From an uncultured Prevotella sp. (GTDB lineage Bacteria; Bacteroidota; Bacteroidia; Bacteroidales; Bacteroidaceae): DNA of 14,425 bases. This document shows, one piece after another, positions 12,733 to 14,425 of this stretch (position 1 is its first letter; each line of letters begins with the position of its first letter). Location: NCBI RefSeq assembly GCF_900549175.1, contig NZ_URNN01000090.1, forward strand, positions 1-14,425, given 5' to 3'. Both the position numbers and the translations under genes were made by a program. The notes below the pieces were generated by a model that saw nothing but the letters and a program-made list of their open reading frames with translations, made no database searches and had not been told where the DNA came from.

Positions 12733-14425
12733 ATGTTCCACAATTTTAAAAAAGATGTAGAGTCAAACGGTTTTGAGGCTGCACTGAAAGCATGTAGTGA
12801 TGCTAATGAGCAGGGATATTCAGAAGCTAAAGTTTATTTGAATGATCTTCACAAGTCAATAAGTCAAGCATCTGATATTATTAGTGATTGTATTGATGGG
12901 ATGAAGAAGTATAATATAAATGATAGTTCTTTGATTCAAAATATTCGGAAACAACTCCAAACAGTGCAGACTGAATTTGAAAAGTCTTATTCTGATACAA
13001 AAGACAGTTTGAATAGGAAAAGTAAAATGTCAACAAGGTTTAATATAACTCTTTTTGGCAAAACGAAGGCAGGTAAAAGCACTCTTATGGAAATATTAAC
13101 CCATGGTGATGGAACTCACATGGGAAAAGGCGGACAAAGGACAACACGTGATGTTCGTAGTTATGAATGGAAAGGAATGAATGTAACAGACGTCCCTGGT
13201 ATTGATGCTTATGGAGGTCAAGAAGATGACGCAAAGGCAGAAGAAGCGGCAATTTATGCAGACCTTATTATCTTTATGATAACGGCAGGGCAACCAGAAG
13301 GAACTGAGGCAGATTGGATGGTAAAGTTTAAAAAAATGGATAAACCAATTCTTTGTATATGTAATTATAAGCAAAGCCTTGGAGAGAGTATTGACGATTT
13401 TCGCTTAAAACGTCTATTATCAAATCCTCAAAAATTAGAGGAAAGGATGAATATCCAAGAGCTGAGGAAACAATTCAATACTTTTTTACAAGAACAATTG
13501 CCCAATGAGGATGTTGATTTTCTGATTACTCATTTGCTTGCAAAATTTTGTTCACAGCAACCGGAATATGCTTCTAAAAAATCAGAATTGGAAAAAGTAA
13601 GTAAGTTTTCTTTTGTTGAACAATCAATTATAAAAGAGGTTTATACAAATGGGGTGTTACATAGAAAAAAATGCTATCTTTCTATAATAGATGCTCCATT
13701 GTATCAACAGATGAATCAATTGTTCACTTTCAGTGCCGAGGCATATAGTCAGTTCCGTGTCATTCGAGACAAAGAGTCTATGTTCAAAGATTGGTGTACT
13801 ACATTCAATAGAACTCAAAAAAAACGAATATTGGGTGTTGTAACCGAAGAATATAATAAAATAAGGAATTCAATCCCAGGTTTTGTAGAACGACATCTTG
13901 AAGATGATGATGTAAATGAAGCCTGGAAAAGGCATTGTACTCAATACAATCCACAGTCAAATATAGAAAGATGTGTAAAATCTATTATAGAAAATCTTGA
14001 AGAAAAAACAAAAGATATCTTTTCTGAGTTAAAAACAGAAATGGAGTTTTCTTTTAAATGGAAGGTTAAAACAGGTTTGGGAAACTACCAATTTATAAAT
14101 TGGAAAAGAGGATTGAATTGGGCTGGAGCAATTGGTGGAGCTGGTTTGACAATAGCAGCTATTGCATTTTCTATTACTCCATTGGGATGGGCTGCACTTG
14201 GAGTTACGGCAATTTTTGGCTTTTTTTCGTGGTTATGTGATTCTAGGGAGGATAAACTGCGTGAAAAAAGAGAAAAATTGTCAAAAAACCTCAATGAGAA
14301 CGTGGATAAAGCAGAACAGCAAGCTAAATATAAAATTTTAAAATGGTATGAACAAAATATTGAAGCTAATGAAAAACAAACATCAAAGCGTTTGTTTATA
14401 GTGGGGCGTAGTATGCTGTCACTTT
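12733..14425 (+). CDS. Dynamin-like / large P-loop GTPase, 3' end beyond the window
   Basis: An open frame from ATG 12733 runs to the window edge without a stop (564 complete codons), so the protein is partial here. Residues 1-105 are mostly helical. The GTPase domain has G1 GKTKAGKST at 109-117, a TTRD segment at 137-140 in the place of switch I/G2, and G3 DVPG at 153-156. The expected G4 position reads NYKQS at 211-215, lacking the usual aspartate of N/TKxD. A helical middle region follows. Residues 463-501 form two hydrophobic segments joined by T482-P483-L484-G485, a membrane-type hairpin, then a charged, probably coiled-coil stretch (about 503-550). The order GTPase, helical stalk, hydrophobic paddle, helix is what bacterial dynamin-like proteins and LeoA show. 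A role in membrane binding is inferred. The base composition is much more AT-rich than the housekeeping genes. Confidence 0.85.
   Translation, partial: MFHNFKKDVESNGFEAALKACSDANEQGYSEAKVYLNDLHKSISQASDIISDCIDGMKKYNINDSSLIQNIRKQLQTVQTEFEKSYSDTKDSLNRKSKMSTRFNITLFGKTKAGKSTLMEILTHGDGTHMGKGGQRTTRDVRSYEWKGMNVTDVPGIDAYGGQEDDAKAEEAAIYADLIIFMITAGQPEGTEADWMVKFKKMDKPILCICNYKQSLGESIDDFRLKRLLSNPQKLEERMNIQELRKQFNTFLQEQLPNEDVDFLITHLLAKFCSQQPEYASKKSELEKVSKFSFVEQSIIKEVYTNGVLHRKKCYLSIIDAPLYQQMNQLFTFSAEAYSQFRVIRDKESMFKDWCTTFNRTQKKRILGVVTEEYNKIRNSIPGFVERHLEDDDVNEAWKRHCTQYNPQSNIERCVKSIIENLEEKTKDIFSELKTEMEFSFKWKVKTGLGNYQFINWKRGLNWAGAIGGAGLTIAAIAFSITPLGWAALGVTAIFGFFSWLCDSREDKLREKREKLSKNLNENVDKAEQQAKYKILKWYEQNIEANEKQTSKRLFIVGRSMLSL

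Noticed and set aside
13096..13374. Minus-strand 92-codon frame inside the GTPase gene
   Set aside because: Antisense to conserved GTPase motifs; Cys/Ile/Phe-rich shadow.

Overview
The window reads as chromosome of a member of the Bacteroidota, most likely Prevotellaceae or a close relative. The evidence is: RNA promoter elements of the TAnnTTTG type ahead of several genes, starts without clear Shine-Dalgarno sequences, an RluB pseudouridine synthase with a long Gly/Tyr/Asn/Gln/Arg-rich N-terminal extension, and a housekeeping set (PurB, RluB, AsnS, CvfB-like S1 protein, LolD-type ATPase, Asd) whose sequences look like those of this phylum. This is a judgement from memory of these families; no search was run.

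Layout. 1-4712 (+): purB, rluB and asnS, all on the plus strand, closed by a strong intrinsic terminator built partly from a small repeat. 4832-8580 (-): a CPA2-type cation/proton antiporter, then a lolD-type ABC ATPase translationally coupled (ATGA overlap) to a CvfB-like S1 RNA-binding protein. 8734-9738 (+): asd, divergent from the antiporter. 9742-9924: a nested inverted-repeat element that looks like a MITE, between the convergent asd and MFS genes. 9917-11065 (-): an AraJ-like MFS exporter. 11066-11628: a divergent promoter region, a 14-bp inverted repeat and about 400 nt with no convincing gene.

11581-14425 (+) is the accessory part. From a TAACTTTG promoter follow a 72-aa DUF6140-like protein, a 120-aa polytopic membrane protein with DUF697-like layout, a 110-aa protein of unknown family, and the first 564 codons of a large P-loop GTPase with a membrane-type hydrophobic hairpin, cut by the window end. 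Base composition falls sharply from about 12,220 onward (60-base samples: 32/60 G+C at 4321-4380 versus 13/60 at 13981-14040), which suggests horizontal acquisition. My reading is a dynamin-like, membrane-associated GTPase locus with small accessory proteins. A defence or membrane-remodelling role is inference only.

No rRNA, tRNA, CRISPR array or transposase was seen. Long antisense open frames across purB, rluB and asnS are composition-driven shadows and are not annotated.
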